Of a stretch of 20,138 nucleotides of DNA, positions 6,767 to 14,459 are shown piece by piece (the first letter of the stretch is position 1; every line of letters starts with the position of its first letter). The notes beneath the pieces are model-generated. The model saw nothing but the letters and a program-made list of their open reading frames with translations, was not told the DNA's origin and made no database searches. Origin of the DNA: Pseudomonadota bacterium. Lineage in GTDB: Bacteria > Pseudomonadota > Alphaproteobacteria > Acetobacterales > Acetobacteraceae. Position numbers and translations under genes: made by a program. The stretch covers positions 1 to 20,138 of the forward strand of contig JAKAZX010000021.1 in assembly GCA_021826485.1 (NCBI GenBank), written 5' to 3'.

Positions 6767-6772
6767 GTCTGC
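6737..6772 (-). repeat. 18-bp tandem duplication spanning the transporter start codon
   Basis: Read on the minus strand, gcagacatggcgcatcag occurs twice back to back (6772-6755 and 6754-6737) with no mismatch. Each copy contains an in-frame ATG, so the protein begins with a duplicated M-A-H-Q-A/P segment. Confidence 0.9.
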
Positions 6773-7626
6773 TAATCCCCCTCCGCCCGCTGTTCCTGCC
6801 GCTCGGCCGCGGCCGGATAGACGCCGAGGATGCGGCATTCGCGGGAGAAGAAGGCGAGTTCCTCCAGCGCGCGGCGCAGCGGCGGCTGTTCGGGATGGCC
6901 GTCCACGTCGCACAGGAACTGCGTCGCGGTGAAATGGCCGTCGAGCATGTAGCTCTCCAGCTTCGTCATGTTGATGCCGTTGGTGGCGAAGCCGCCGAGC
7001 GCCTTGTAGAGCGCGGCGGGCACGTTGCGCACGCGGAAGACGAAGGTGGTCATCAGGCCCGGCGTCTCCGGCCGGTGCGGCGTGGCGGCGCGGGCGGCGA
7101 TGTAGAAGCGGGTGGTGTTGTGGGGCGCGTCCTCCACATTGCGGCGCAGGATGTCGAGGCCGAACAGCTCGGCCGCCAGGGCGGAGGCGATCGCCGCCTC
7201 GGCCGGGTCGTTCCAGGCGGCGACCTGCTCGGCCGCGCCGGCGGTGTCCGCCTCCACCACCGCGGCGAGACCGAGTTCCTTCAGCAGCCGCCGCACCTGC
7301 CCGAGCGCGACGGCATGCGAATGGGCGCGCCGCAGGGTCGCGATGCTGGCGCCGCGCGGTGCCAGCAGGCAGTGTTCGACGCGCTGGAAATGCTCCCCCA
7401 CGATGTGCAGCCCCGATTCGGGCAGCAGCGCGTGGATGTCCGGCACGCGGCCGGCCAGGCTGTTCTCGCACGGCAGCATCGCGCGCTCGGCCGCCCCCTC
7501 GCGCACCGCGTCGATGGTCGCCTCGAAGGTCGGGCAGGGCAGCGTGCGCCAGTCCGGGAAGGCGGTGCGGCAGGCGAGGTCCGAATAGGCGCCGGGACGG
7601 CCCTGGAAGGCGATGGTGCGGGTCAT
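6772..7626 (-). CDS. pheA: Prephenate dehydratase (PDT plus ACT domain)
   Basis: A 284-residue monofunctional prephenate dehydratase that converts prephenate to phenylpyruvate in phenylalanine synthesis. The catalytic domain opens with I-A-F-Q-G-x-P-G-A-Y-S and contains the L-P-C-E-N-S-L-A-G-R block (usually I/V-P-x-E-N-S) and the substrate motif N-T-T-R-F (170-174). The C-terminal ACT domain (about 193-270) has the G-I-N-M-T-K-L-E-S-Y phenylalanine-binding signature, so feedback inhibition by phenylalanine is expected. No chorismate mutase domain is fused, as is usual in alphaproteobacteria. The start ATG overlaps the kdsB stop (ATGA, 7626-7623), a clear coupling. The MFS gene begins 5 nt after its stop. 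Confidence 0.95.
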   Translation of the reverse strand: MTRTIAFQGRPGAYSDLACRTAFPDWRTLPCPTFEATIDAVREGAAERAMLPCENSLAGRVPDIHALLPESGLHIVGEHFQRVEHCLLAPRGASIATLRRAHSHAVALGQVRRLLKELGLAAVVEADTAGAAEQVAAWNDPAEAAIASALAAELFGLDILRRNVEDAPHNTTRFYIAARAATPHRPETPGLMTTFVFRVRNVPAALYKALGGFATNGINMTKLESYMLDGHFTATQFLCDVDGHPEQPPLRRALEELAFFSRECRILGVYPAAAERQEQRAEGD

Positions 7627-8372
7627 GGCTGCTCCGGTCGGGGGACGGCAAGGATGCGGCGGGCGCGGGCGAGATCGTCGGGGGTATCGACGCCGAACGG
7701 CGCGTGATCGACGCGGGCGCACAGCACGCGCATCCCGGCCTCCAGCGCGCGCAACTGCTCCAGCTTCTCGCGGAGCTCCAGGGCGGAGGGCGGCAGCGCC
7801 ACGAAGCGCGCCAGCGCCGCCCGCCGCCAGGCATAGAGGCCGACATGGTGCCAGCGCGGCCCGCCCCCCCAGGGGATCGGCAGGCGCGAGAAATACAGCG
7901 CCGGCGCGACCGTGGCCCCCGCAGCGAAGGCGCAGGCGATCTTCACCACCTGCTCGGCCGCTTCCTCCGCCGCGTCGGCGATCGGGGCGGCGAGGGTGGC
8001 GAGGTCGGCGGCCGGATCGGCCAGCGGCGCCAGCACCGCGCGCAGGAACGCGGGCGGCAGCGTCGGCAGGTCGCCTTGCAGATTGACCACGACGTCGTGT
8101 GCCCCGGCCGGGTCGAGCACCGCGAGCGCCGCCTGCACCCGGTCCGAGCCGGAGGGCAGCGCCGGGTCGGTCAGTACCGCGACCCCGCCCGCCTGCCGCA
8201 CCGCCGCGGCGATTTCCGGCTCACCGCAGGCGACGGCCACGGGGCCGATGCCGGCTTCGCGCGCACGGTCCAGCACATGGGCGATCATCGGCCGGCCGGC
8301 GATCTCGGCCAGCGGCTTGCCGGGCAGGCGGCTGGCCGCCATGCGGGCGGGGATGACGATGATCGGGTTCAC
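7623..8372 (-). CDS. kdsB: 3-deoxy-manno-octulosonate cytidylyltransferase (CMP-Kdo synthetase)
   Basis: A 249-residue cytosolic enzyme that activates Kdo with CTP for lipopolysaccharide inner-core assembly. The nucleotide-binding loop I-P-A-R-M-A-A-S-R-L-P-G-K-P lies at 7-20, the S-G-S-D-R motif at 74-78 and the metal-binding N-L-Q-G-D at 97-101; the H-V-G-L-Y-A-W block follows later. Length matches the family (about 245-255). The start is GTG at 8372; no strong ribosome-binding site is visible, but the P-A-R-M-A-S-x-R-L-P-G-K loop fixes the N-terminus. It leads the kdsB-pheA-MFS operon and is divergent from the cytochrome c gene across 151 bp. Confidence 0.95.
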   Translation of the reverse strand: MNPIIVIPARMAASRLPGKPLAEIAGRPMIAHVLDRAREAGIGPVAVACGEPEIAAAVRQAGGVAVLTDPALPSGSDRVQAALAVLDPAGAHDVVVNLQGDLPTLPPAFLRAVLAPLADPAADLATLAAPIADAAEEAAEQVVKIACAFAAGATVAPALYFSRLPIPWGGGPRWHHVGLYAWRRAALARFVALPPSALELREKLEQLRALEAGMRVLCARVDHAPFGVDTPDDLARARRILAVPRPEQP

Positions 8373-8401
8373 ACGGCGTCGCGCGGCAGCGTCGGGGCGG
8401 G

Positions 8402-8430
8402 TTGTGGCAATCGGTTCACTTCCCTATGGT
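8402..8430 (+). promoter_or_regulatory. Candidate promoter for the cytochrome c gene
   Basis: TTGTGG (8402-8407), a 17-nt spacer, then TATGGT (8425-8430), in the divergent gap with kdsB. Predicted leader about 87 nt. Confidence 0.35.
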
Positions 8431-8437
8431 GCCGCGC

Positions 8438-8466
8438 ACATTACGTAGGCGTCCACCCGCGCGCAA
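8438..8466 (-). promoter_or_regulatory. Candidate promoter for kdsB-pheA-MFS
   Basis: On the minus strand, TTGCGC (8466-8461), a 17-nt spacer, then TAATGT (8443-8438). Only a partial consensus match; position and spacing are reasonable. Confidence 0.28.
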
Positions 8467-8523
8467 CGCGGGGCGCCGCCGTCGTCCGCCTGTCCGCATC
8501 TCACGCTCGGGGTTTCGCGCTGC

Positions 8524-9576
8524 ATGGATAGCATGGAGGTCAACAAGGCGATTGCCTCGGTCCTGACGGCCGGCATCGCCTTCATGGTGGCAAGCCTTAT
8601 CGCCGACGGGATGGTGCACCCGACGCGGCTGAAGGAAACCGCGATTCACGTCGATATGCCGGCCGCCGCCGGCGCGCCCGCCGCCCCGGCGCCGGAGCAG
8701 CCGATCGCCGCCCTGCTGGCCAGCGCCGACGAGAAGGCGGGCGAGAAGTTCGCCCACACCGTCTGCGCCGCCTGCCACACCTTCGACGAGGGCGGGAAGG
8801 CCGGCGTCGGGCCGAACCTGTACGGCGTGCTGGGCGCGCCGCACGGCCACATGGCGGGGTTCGACTACTCCGCCGCCCTGAAGGCCAAGCAGGGGCCGTG
8901 GACCTATGACGAGCTGAACGAATGGCTGACCAAGCCGGCCGCCTACGCGCCCGGCACCAAGATGACCTTCGCCGGCATTCCGAGCGAGAAGCAGCGCGCC
9001 GACGTGATCGCCTATCTGCGCACGCTGTCGAAGAACCCCGAGCCGCTGCCGCCGGTGCCGGCGCAGGCCGCCTCCGCCGCCGCGCCGGCGGCTGGTGCAC
9101 CGGCCGGGGGCGCGCCGGCCGCCGCCCCGATCGGCCCGATGATCGCCGCCGCCCAGCCGGCCGAGGGGGAGAAGATCATGCAGCGCGACTGCGCCGTCTG
9201 CCACACCCTCACCAAGGGCGGGAAGGCCGGCGTCGGCCCCAACCTGTGGGGTGTGATCGGCGGGCCGCACGGCCACATGGCGGGGTTCGACTACTCCGCC
9301 GCGCTGAAGGCCAAGCAGGGGCCGTGGACCTATGACGAACTGAACGAATGGCTGACCAAGCCGTCGGCCTATGCGCCCGGCACCAAGATGACCTTCGCCG
9401 GGCTGAAGAAGGAAAGCGAGCGGGCGGCGGTGATCGCCTATCTGCGCACGCTGTCCGACAACCCGGAGCCGCTGCCCGCCGCCGCCAAGCCGGCCGAGGG
9501 CGGCAACTCGCAGGCCGGCACGACGGCCGCCGGCACCGCGCCCGCGACCGAGGGCAGCCCCGCGCCCGCGAAGTAG
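8524..9576 (+). CDS. Membrane-anchored diheme cytochrome c with duplicated heme domain
   Basis: A 350-residue c-type cytochrome. An uncleaved N-terminal membrane anchor (about 10-30) puts the rest in the periplasm. Two class I heme domains follow, joined by an Ala/Pro-rich linker (about 175-205): C-A-A-C-H at 81-85 with ligand Met147, and C-A-V-C-H at 223-227 with Met289. A low-complexity Ala/Pro/Gly tail ends the protein. Single-domain anchored relatives (CycM-type) carry electrons to terminal oxidases; two domains are unusual. Residues 90-151 and 232-293 match at 58 of 62 positions, so the second domain arose by internal duplication and has been kept alike. ATG 8524 was chosen; ATG 8533 is possible. 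The next gene, hisN, starts 3 nt after the stop. Electron-carrier function is inferred from family. Confidence 0.92.
   Translation: MDSMEVNKAIASVLTAGIAFMVASLIADGMVHPTRLKETAIHVDMPAAAGAPAAPAPEQPIAALLASADEKAGEKFAHTVCAACHTFDEGGKAGVGPNLYGVLGAPHGHMAGFDYSAALKAKQGPWTYDELNEWLTKPAAYAPGTKMTFAGIPSEKQRADVIAYLRTLSKNPEPLPPVPAQAASAAAPAAGAPAGGAPAAAPIGPMIAAAQPAEGEKIMQRDCAVCHTLTKGGKAGVGPNLWGVIGGPHGHMAGFDYSAALKAKQGPWTYDELNEWLTKPSAYAPGTKMTFAGLKKESERAAVIAYLRTLSDNPEPLPAAAKPAEGGNSQAGTTAAGTAPATEGSPAPAK
8791..8976 (+). repeat. Cytochrome domain repeat, copy 1
   Basis: A 186-bp direct repeat within the cytochrome gene, partner of 9217-9402 at an offset of 426 bp. I count 14 mismatches. The core 8839-8937 differs at only 2 of 99 bases, including at synonymous positions. 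Confidence 0.9.
9217..9402 (+). repeat. Cytochrome domain repeat, copy 2
   Basis: Second copy of the 186-bp repeat at 8791-8976, in the same reading frame. It encodes the region after the second C-A-V-C-H up to the Met ligand loop. Confidence 0.9.
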
Positions 9577-9579
9577 CGC

Positions 9580-10389
9580 GTGGCCGCGGCGGCCCCCACG
9601 GCCAGCGACATCGCCGCCTGGCGCGCCGCCGCGGAAGCGGCGGCGGAGGCTGCCGCCGCCGTGGTCCGCCCGCTGTTCCGCAGCGGCCTGGCCGCCGAGC
9701 TGAAGGGCGACCGCAGCCCGGTGACCGAGGCCGACCGCGCGGCCGAGCAGGCGATGCGGGCGGTGCTGGCCGCACGCTGCCCCGGCCACGGCATCACCGG
9801 CGAGGAATTCGGCACGACCGGCCCGGCGGCCCGGTTCCGCTGGGTGCTGGACCCGATCGACGGTACCCGCGCCTTCATCACCGGCCGCCCGCTGTTCGGC
9901 ACGCTGCTCGGCCTGCTGGACGAAGGCCGGCCGATCCTGGGAATGATCGACCAGCCGGTGACCGGGGAGCGGTGGCTGGCGCTGCCGGGGCAGAAAACGG
10001 AGTTCCGCGGGCCGTTCGGCGGCCGTGCCGGCTGCCGCCCCTGCCCCACGCTCGACCGCGCCGAACTGTCCTGCACCAGCCCCGAGATGTTTCCGCCGGC
10101 CGATCAGGCCCGCTGGCGGCATCTGGCCGCCGCCTGCGGCCGCACCACATTCGGCGGCGACTGCTACGCCTACGGGCTGCTGGCGCTGGGCCAGATCGAC
10201 GTGATCGCCGAGGCCGACCTGAAGCTCTGGGACTGGGCGGCGCTGCTGCCGGTGATCGAGGGCGCCGGCGGGCGGATCACCGACTGGCAGGGCCGTGCGT
10301 TGCGTGAAGGCTGCGACGGCCGTGTGCTGGCGGTGGGCGACGCGGCGCTGCTGGCGCCCGCGCTCGCCCTGCTCACCGCCCGACCCTGA
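9580..10389 (+). CDS. hisN: Histidinol-phosphatase, inositol-monophosphatase fold
   Basis: A 269-residue Mg2+-dependent phosphatase of the IMPase superfamily, HisN type, which removes phosphate from L-histidinol phosphate in histidine synthesis. Motifs: D-R-S-P-V-T-E-A-D (44-52), G-E-E-F-G (74-78), D-P-I-D-G-T-R-A-F (91-99, two metal-binding Asp) and W-D-W-A-A-L-L-P-V-I-E-G-A-G-G (217-231, metal-binding Asp218). The F-I-T-G-R-P-L-F-G-T-L segment after the DPIDGT motif is typical of HisN rather than of CysQ or SuhB. GTG 9580 is 3 nt after the cytochrome stop; the true start could be slightly downstream because the N-terminus is Ala-rich. No other his gene is nearby. An inositol or other sugar-phosphate phosphatase is the fallback. 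Confidence 0.88.
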   Translation: MAAAAPTASDIAAWRAAAEAAAEAAAAVVRPLFRSGLAAELKGDRSPVTEADRAAEQAMRAVLAARCPGHGITGEEFGTTGPAARFRWVLDPIDGTRAFITGRPLFGTLLGLLDEGRPILGMIDQPVTGERWLALPGQKTEFRGPFGGRAGCRPCPTLDRAELSCTSPEMFPPADQARWRHLAAACGRTTFGGDCYAYGLLALGQIDVIAEADLKLWDWAALLPVIEGAGGRITDWQGRALREGCDGRVLAVGDAALLAPALALLTARP

Positions 10390-10414
10390 CGCCGTGCGCG
10401 CAAGTGCCTATGCT
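10386..10414 (+). promoter_or_regulatory. Candidate promoter for yejABEF
   Basis: CTGACG (10386-10391, overlapping the hisN stop), a 17-nt spacer, then TATGCT (10409-10414). Four of six matches in each hexamer. Predicted leader about 26 nt to GTG 10447. Suggests yej can be transcribed independently of the cytochrome-hisN unit. Confidence 0.42.
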
Positions 10415-10446
10415 GCTTGGCAAAGGGTAGGTTGAGGGAGAGAAAC

Positions 10447-12291
10447 GTGCGCCGCAGGGAGTTGCTTCTGGCCGGACTTGCCGGCCTCGCCGCCGGGCCC
10501 GCCCGCGCGGCGGACACCGCCGAACCGGCGCCCCCGCTGCGCACCTACGGCCTCGCGCTGGTCGGCAAGCCGAAGCTGCCGGCGGATTTCCCGCACTTCC
10601 CCTATGCCGACCCGGCGGCGCCGAAAGGCGGCGAGGTGGCGCTGGCCGATCTGGGCAGTTTCGACAGCTTCAACCCGTTCATCGTGCGCGGCACCGCGCC
10701 GCAGGCGGTGGGGCGGGTGTGGGACACGCTGCTGCGCAGCTCCGCCGACGAGCCGGACACCGGCTATGCCCATATGGCCGAGGTGGTGGAGGTCGCCGCC
10801 GATCACAGCCATGTCGCCTTCGAACTGCGCGCCGAGGCGCGGTTCCACGACGGCGCGCCGGTGACCGCCGAGGACGTGGTGTGGACCTTCACCATGCTGC
10901 GCGACAAGGGCCGCCCCTATTACCGGCAGTATTATGCCGATGTGGACCGGGTGGTGGCCGAAAGCGCCCGCCGCGTGGTGTTCCACTTCAAGAACACCGG
11001 CAACCGCGAGCTGCCGGTGATCCTGGGCGAGCTGGTGGTGCTGCCGAAGCACTGGTGGCAGGGCCGCGACTTCGCCGCCCCGCTGACCGACCCGCCGCTC
11101 GGCTCCGGCCCCTACCGCGTCGGCAAGTTCGAGTTCGGCCGCACCATCGCGATGGAGCGGGTGGACGACTACTGGGGCCAGCACGTGCCGACCGGCGCCG
11201 GGCTCGACAATTTCGGCGTCATCCGCACCGAGTATTTCCGCGACGCGACGGTGGCATTGCAGGCGTTCAAGGCCGGCCAGGTGGATTTCCGGCGCGAGAA
11301 CATCTCCAAGGTCTGGGCGACCGAATACGATTTCCCGGCGGTGAAGAAGGGGCTGGTGCAGAAGCGCGCCTTCCCCTCCAACCTGCCGACCGGGATGCAG
11401 TGCTTCGTGATGAACACCCGCCGCCCGGTGTTCGCCGACCGCCGCGTGCGCCAGGCGATGACGGAGGTGTTCGATTTCGAGTGGGAGAACAAAAATCTTT
11501 TTTACAATCTCTACACGCGCACCACGAGTTTCTTCAGCAACAGCGACTGCGCCTCGTCCGGCCTGCCGGGCGCGGCGGAACTGGCGCTGCTGGACCCCTA
11601 TCGCAGCAAGCTGCCGCCCGAGCTGTTCACCCAGCCGTTCACCCTGCCGGTGACCGACGGATCGGGCAACAACCGGGAAGGCCTGCGCCGCGCGCTGACG
11701 CTGCTGGAGCAGGCGGGGCTGCACATCAAGGACCGCAAGCTGCTGGATGCCGGCGGCAACCAGATGAATTTCGAGATCCTGCTGGACGAGCCGACCTTCG
11801 AGCGGGTGACGCTGCCCTATGTGCAGTGGCTGGACCGGCTGGGCATCGTGGTGCGCGTGCGCACCGTCGATCCGGCGGAATACCAGCACCTGACCGACAA
11901 TTTTGATTTCGACATGACGATCAACACCTATGGCGAGTCGGACAGTCCCGGCAACGAGCTGTGGGATTTCTGGGGCAGCGAGTCGGCCAAGCAGGTGGGC
12001 AGCGACAATCTGGCGGGCGTGGCCGACCCGATGGTCGATGCGCTGATCCAGAAGGTCGTCTCCGCCCGCTCGCGCGAGGAGCTGATCACGGCGGCGCGGG
12101 CGCTGGACCGGGTGCTGCTGTGGGGCTGGTACGTGGTGCCGAACTGGCACCTGCAATCGGTCTGGGCGGCGTGGTGGGACCGCTTCGGCTTCACCGACGT
12201 TGCGGTGCGCAGCGGCATCGCGTTCAACGCCTGGTGGGTCGATCCCGCGCTCGCCGACAAGACCGACGCGGCGCGGCGCAGCGGCTTCTGA
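10447..12291 (+). CDS. yejA: Peptide ABC importer substrate-binding protein YejA
   Basis: A 614-residue periplasmic binding protein of the SBP_bac_5 (peptide/nickel) family, YejA class. The leader starts M-R-R-R-E-L-L-L-A-G, a Tat-like twin-arginine motif, with cleavage expected after A-R-A (19-21). YejA hallmarks: the early Y-G-L-A-L-x-G-K-P-K-L-P segment, F-P-Y-A-x-P-x-A-P-K-G-G, N-P-F-x-x-R-G, H-D-G-x-P-V-T-A-E-D-V-V-W-T-F, and the late E-W-x-N-K-N-L-F-Y block with Y-T-R-T-T-S-F-F. YejABEF in enterobacteria imports oligopeptides and microcin C; the natural ligand here is unknown. GTG 10447 was chosen because GAGGGAG (10434-10440) lies 6 nt upstream; a TTG at 10417 is less likely. The stop overlaps the yejB start (TGATG). 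Confidence 0.95.
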   Translation: MRRRELLLAGLAGLAAGPARAADTAEPAPPLRTYGLALVGKPKLPADFPHFPYADPAAPKGGEVALADLGSFDSFNPFIVRGTAPQAVGRVWDTLLRSSADEPDTGYAHMAEVVEVAADHSHVAFELRAEARFHDGAPVTAEDVVWTFTMLRDKGRPYYRQYYADVDRVVAESARRVVFHFKNTGNRELPVILGELVVLPKHWWQGRDFAAPLTDPPLGSGPYRVGKFEFGRTIAMERVDDYWGQHVPTGAGLDNFGVIRTEYFRDATVALQAFKAGQVDFRRENISKVWATEYDFPAVKKGLVQKRAFPSNLPTGMQCFVMNTRRPVFADRRVRQAMTEVFDFEWENKNLFYNLYTRTTSFFSNSDCASSGLPGAAELALLDPYRSKLPPELFTQPFTLPVTDGSGNNREGLRRALTLLEQAGLHIKDRKLLDAGGNQMNFEILLDEPTFERVTLPYVQWLDRLGIVVRVRTVDPAEYQHLTDNFDFDMTINTYGESDSPGNELWDFWGSESAKQVGSDNLAGVADPMVDALIQKVVSARSREELITAARALDRVLLWGWYVVPNWHLQSVWAAWWDRFGFTDVAVRSGIAFNAWWVDPALADKTDAARRSGF

Positions 12292-13379
12292 TGGGCGCCT
12301 ATCTGGTCCGCCGGCTGCTGCTGGTGATCCCGACGCTGTTCGGCATCATCGCCATCAACTTCGCCGTCGTGCAGTTCGCGCCCGGCGGCCCGGTGGAACA
12401 GATGATCGCCGAGCTGAAGGGCAAGGGCGGCAACGCCACCGAACGGATGTCCGGCGGCGGGGCGGAGGTGGTGCACGGGCCGGTGACCAGCGAGGGCACC
12501 GCCTATCGCGGCCGGCGCGGCCTGGACCCTGCGCTGGTCGCCGACATCCGCAAGCTGTTCGGCTTCGACAAGCCGCCGCTGACACGGTTCTGGCTGATGC
12601 TGAAGGGCTATCTGAGCTTCGATTTCGGCCGCAGCTTCTTCCGCGACAAGCCGGTGCTGACGCTGGTCCTGCAGAAGATGCCGGTCAGCATCTCGCTCGG
12701 CCTGTGGTCCACGCTGCTGGTCTATCTGATCTCGATCCCGCTCGGCGTGATGAAGGCGGTGCGCGACGGCAGCCGGTTCGACCTGATCTCCAGCCTGTTC
12801 GTGCTGATCGGCTATGCCGTGCCGGGCTTCCTGTTCGCGGTGCTGCTGGTGGTGCTGTTCGCCGGCGGCAGCTACGTGCAGTGGTTCCCGCTGCGCGGCC
12901 TGGTCAGCGAGGGCGCGCAGGACTGGAGCTGGCCGGCGCGCATCATCGACTATCTGTGGCACATGGTGCTGCCGATCACCTCCCTGGTGGTCGGCGGCTT
13001 CGCCACGCTGACCATCCTGACCAAGAACTGCTTCCTGGAGGAGATCCGCAAGCAATACGTGGTGACCGCCCGCGCCAAGGGCGCCGGCGAGCAGCGCATC
13101 CTGTACCGCCACGTGTTCCGCAACGCCATGCTGCTGATCGTCGCGGGGTTCCCGTCCGCCTTCATCGGCATCCTGTTCACCTCCGCGCTGCTGGTCGAGA
13201 TCATCTTCTCGCTCGACGGGCTCGGCCTGCTCGGCTTCGAATCGGCGATCCGCCGCGACTATCCGGTGATGTTCGGCACGCTCTACATCTTCACGCTGCT
13301 CGGCCTGCTGATGCAGATCGCCGGCGACATGCTGTACACCGTCGTCGATCCGCGCATCGACTTCGAGTCGCGGCGATGA
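12291..13379 (+). CDS. yejB: Peptide ABC importer permease YejB
   Basis: A 362-residue inner-membrane permease of the DppB/OppB type, matching YejB in length (about 364 in E. coli). The N-terminal TM follows M-G-A-Y-L-V-R-R-L-L-L. A long periplasmic segment after TM1 contains the YejB-type G-G-P-V-E-Q and R-G-L-D-P-A stretches. The cytoplasmic EAA loop (about 250-280), with E-E-I-R-K-Q-Y and A-R-A-K-G, contacts the ATPase YejF. It ends D-P-R-I-D-F, the classic C-terminus of this permease group. Start ATG overlaps the yejA stop and its own stop overlaps yejE ATG (ATGA, 13376-13379), so the set is translationally coupled. Confidence 0.96.
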   Translation: MGAYLVRRLLLVIPTLFGIIAINFAVVQFAPGGPVEQMIAELKGKGGNATERMSGGGAEVVHGPVTSEGTAYRGRRGLDPALVADIRKLFGFDKPPLTRFWLMLKGYLSFDFGRSFFRDKPVLTLVLQKMPVSISLGLWSTLLVYLISIPLGVMKAVRDGSRFDLISSLFVLIGYAVPGFLFAVLLVVLFAGGSYVQWFPLRGLVSEGAQDWSWPARIIDYLWHMVLPITSLVVGGFATLTILTKNCFLEEIRKQYVVTARAKGAGEQRILYRHVFRNAMLLIVAGFPSAFIGILFTSALLVEIIFSLDGLGLLGFESAIRRDYPVMFGTLYIFTLLGLLMQIAGDMLYTVVDPRIDFESRR

Positions 13380-14449
13380 GGGACGAGCCGGCCCTGCTGA
13401 CGGTTCCGGTGCAGGGCCGCTTCGGCCTGTCACCGCTGACCCGCCGGCGGCTGGCGGTGTTCCGCGCCCACCGGCGCGGCTTCTGGTCGCTGTGGCTGTT
13501 CCTGGCGCTGTTCGTGCTGTCGCTGTTCGCCGAGTTCCTGGCCAACGACCGCCCGCTGCTGATCCGCTTCGACGGCCACTGGTACGTGCCGGTGCTGCGC
13601 GACTATGCCGAGGATGCGTTCGGCCCCCAGTTCATGCCGCTGTCGGCCGACTACACCGACCCGGAACTGCACCGCGTGATCGACGAGCATGGCTGGATGC
13701 TGTGGCCGGCCATCCCCTACAGCTTCGACACGATCTGCAAGAACCTGCCCAGCCCCGCGCCGTCCCCGCCGAACTGGAGCAACCTGCTCGGCACCGACGA
13801 TCAGGCACGCGACGTGCTGGCGCGGGTGATCTACGGCTTCCGCATCTCGGTGCTGTTCGGCTTCACGCTGACCGCGATCTCCTCCGCCATCGGCATCGCC
13901 GCCGGCGCGGTGCAGGGCTTCTACGGCGGCCTGGTCGATCTGCTGTTCCAGCGCTTCATCGAGATCTGGTCCGGCATGCCGCAGCTTTTCCTGCTGATCA
14001 TCCTGTCCAGCGTGATCGAGCCGGATTTCTGGATCCTGCTCGGCTTCCTGCTGCTGTTCAGTTGGATGAGCCTGACCGGGCTGGTGCGCGCCGAGTTCCT
14101 GCGCGGCCGCAACCTGGACTATGTGCGTGCCGCCAAGGCGCTGGGCGTGTCCGACCTGCATGTCATGTGGCGGCACATCCTGCCGAACGCGATGGTGGCG
14201 ACCCTGACCTTCCTGCCGTTCACGCTGTCCAGCTCGGTGACCATCCTGGCGAGCCTGGACTTCCTCGGCTTCGGCCTGCCGCCCGGCTCGCCCTCGCTCG
14301 GCGAGCTGGTCAGCCAGGGCAAGAACAATTTGCAGGCCCCCTGGCTCGGCATAACCGCCTTCGTGGTCTTGGGCGGCGTGCTGACGCTGCTTATCTTCAT
14401 CGGCGAGGCGGTCCGCGACGCCTTCGATCCGCGCCGCACCGCGCCCTGA
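13376..14449 (+). CDS. yejE: Peptide ABC importer permease YejE
   Basis: A 357-residue inner-membrane permease of the DppC/OppC type. A cytoplasmic N-terminus with L-S-P-L-T-R-R-R is followed by TM1 (about 40-55). A periplasmic segment typical of YejE ends in L-L-G-T-D-D-Q-A-R-D-V-L-A-R-V-I-Y-G-F-R-I-S (the OppC G-T-D motif). The EAA loop has D-Y-V-R-A-A-K-A-L-G (248-257). The C-terminus is D-A-F-D-P-R. It pairs with YejB to form the channel and overlaps its stop by 4 bp. The yejF start lies 10 nt beyond the stop, behind GAGGAG. Confidence 0.96.
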   Translation: MRDEPALLTVPVQGRFGLSPLTRRRLAVFRAHRRGFWSLWLFLALFVLSLFAEFLANDRPLLIRFDGHWYVPVLRDYAEDAFGPQFMPLSADYTDPELHRVIDEHGWMLWPAIPYSFDTICKNLPSPAPSPPNWSNLLGTDDQARDVLARVIYGFRISVLFGFTLTAISSAIGIAAGAVQGFYGGLVDLLFQRFIEIWSGMPQLFLLIILSSVIEPDFWILLGFLLLFSWMSLTGLVRAEFLRGRNLDYVRAAKALGVSDLHVMWRHILPNAMVATLTFLPFTLSSSVTILASLDFLGFGLPPGSPSLGELVSQGKNNLQAPWLGITAFVVLGGVLTLLIFIGEAVRDAFDPRRTAP

Positions 14450-14459
14450 GGAGCCGCGC

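Noticed and set aside
5396..7846. Reading the MFS frame as one 816-residue protein starting at 7846
   Set aside because: The upstream part runs antisense-free but out of frame through pheA and has no domain; the transporter's own start at 6766 has a ribosome-binding site and normal family length.
8524..9576. Frameshifted or fused pair of cytochrome genes
   Set aside because: A single uninterrupted frame covers the anchor, both heme domains and the linker, and both CxxCH motifs are intact.
11491..11503. A5/T6 tract in yejA as a slippery frameshift site
   Set aside because: It encodes the conserved N-K-N-L-F-Y block of YejA in the main frame and the gene continues intact, so no frameshift is needed.
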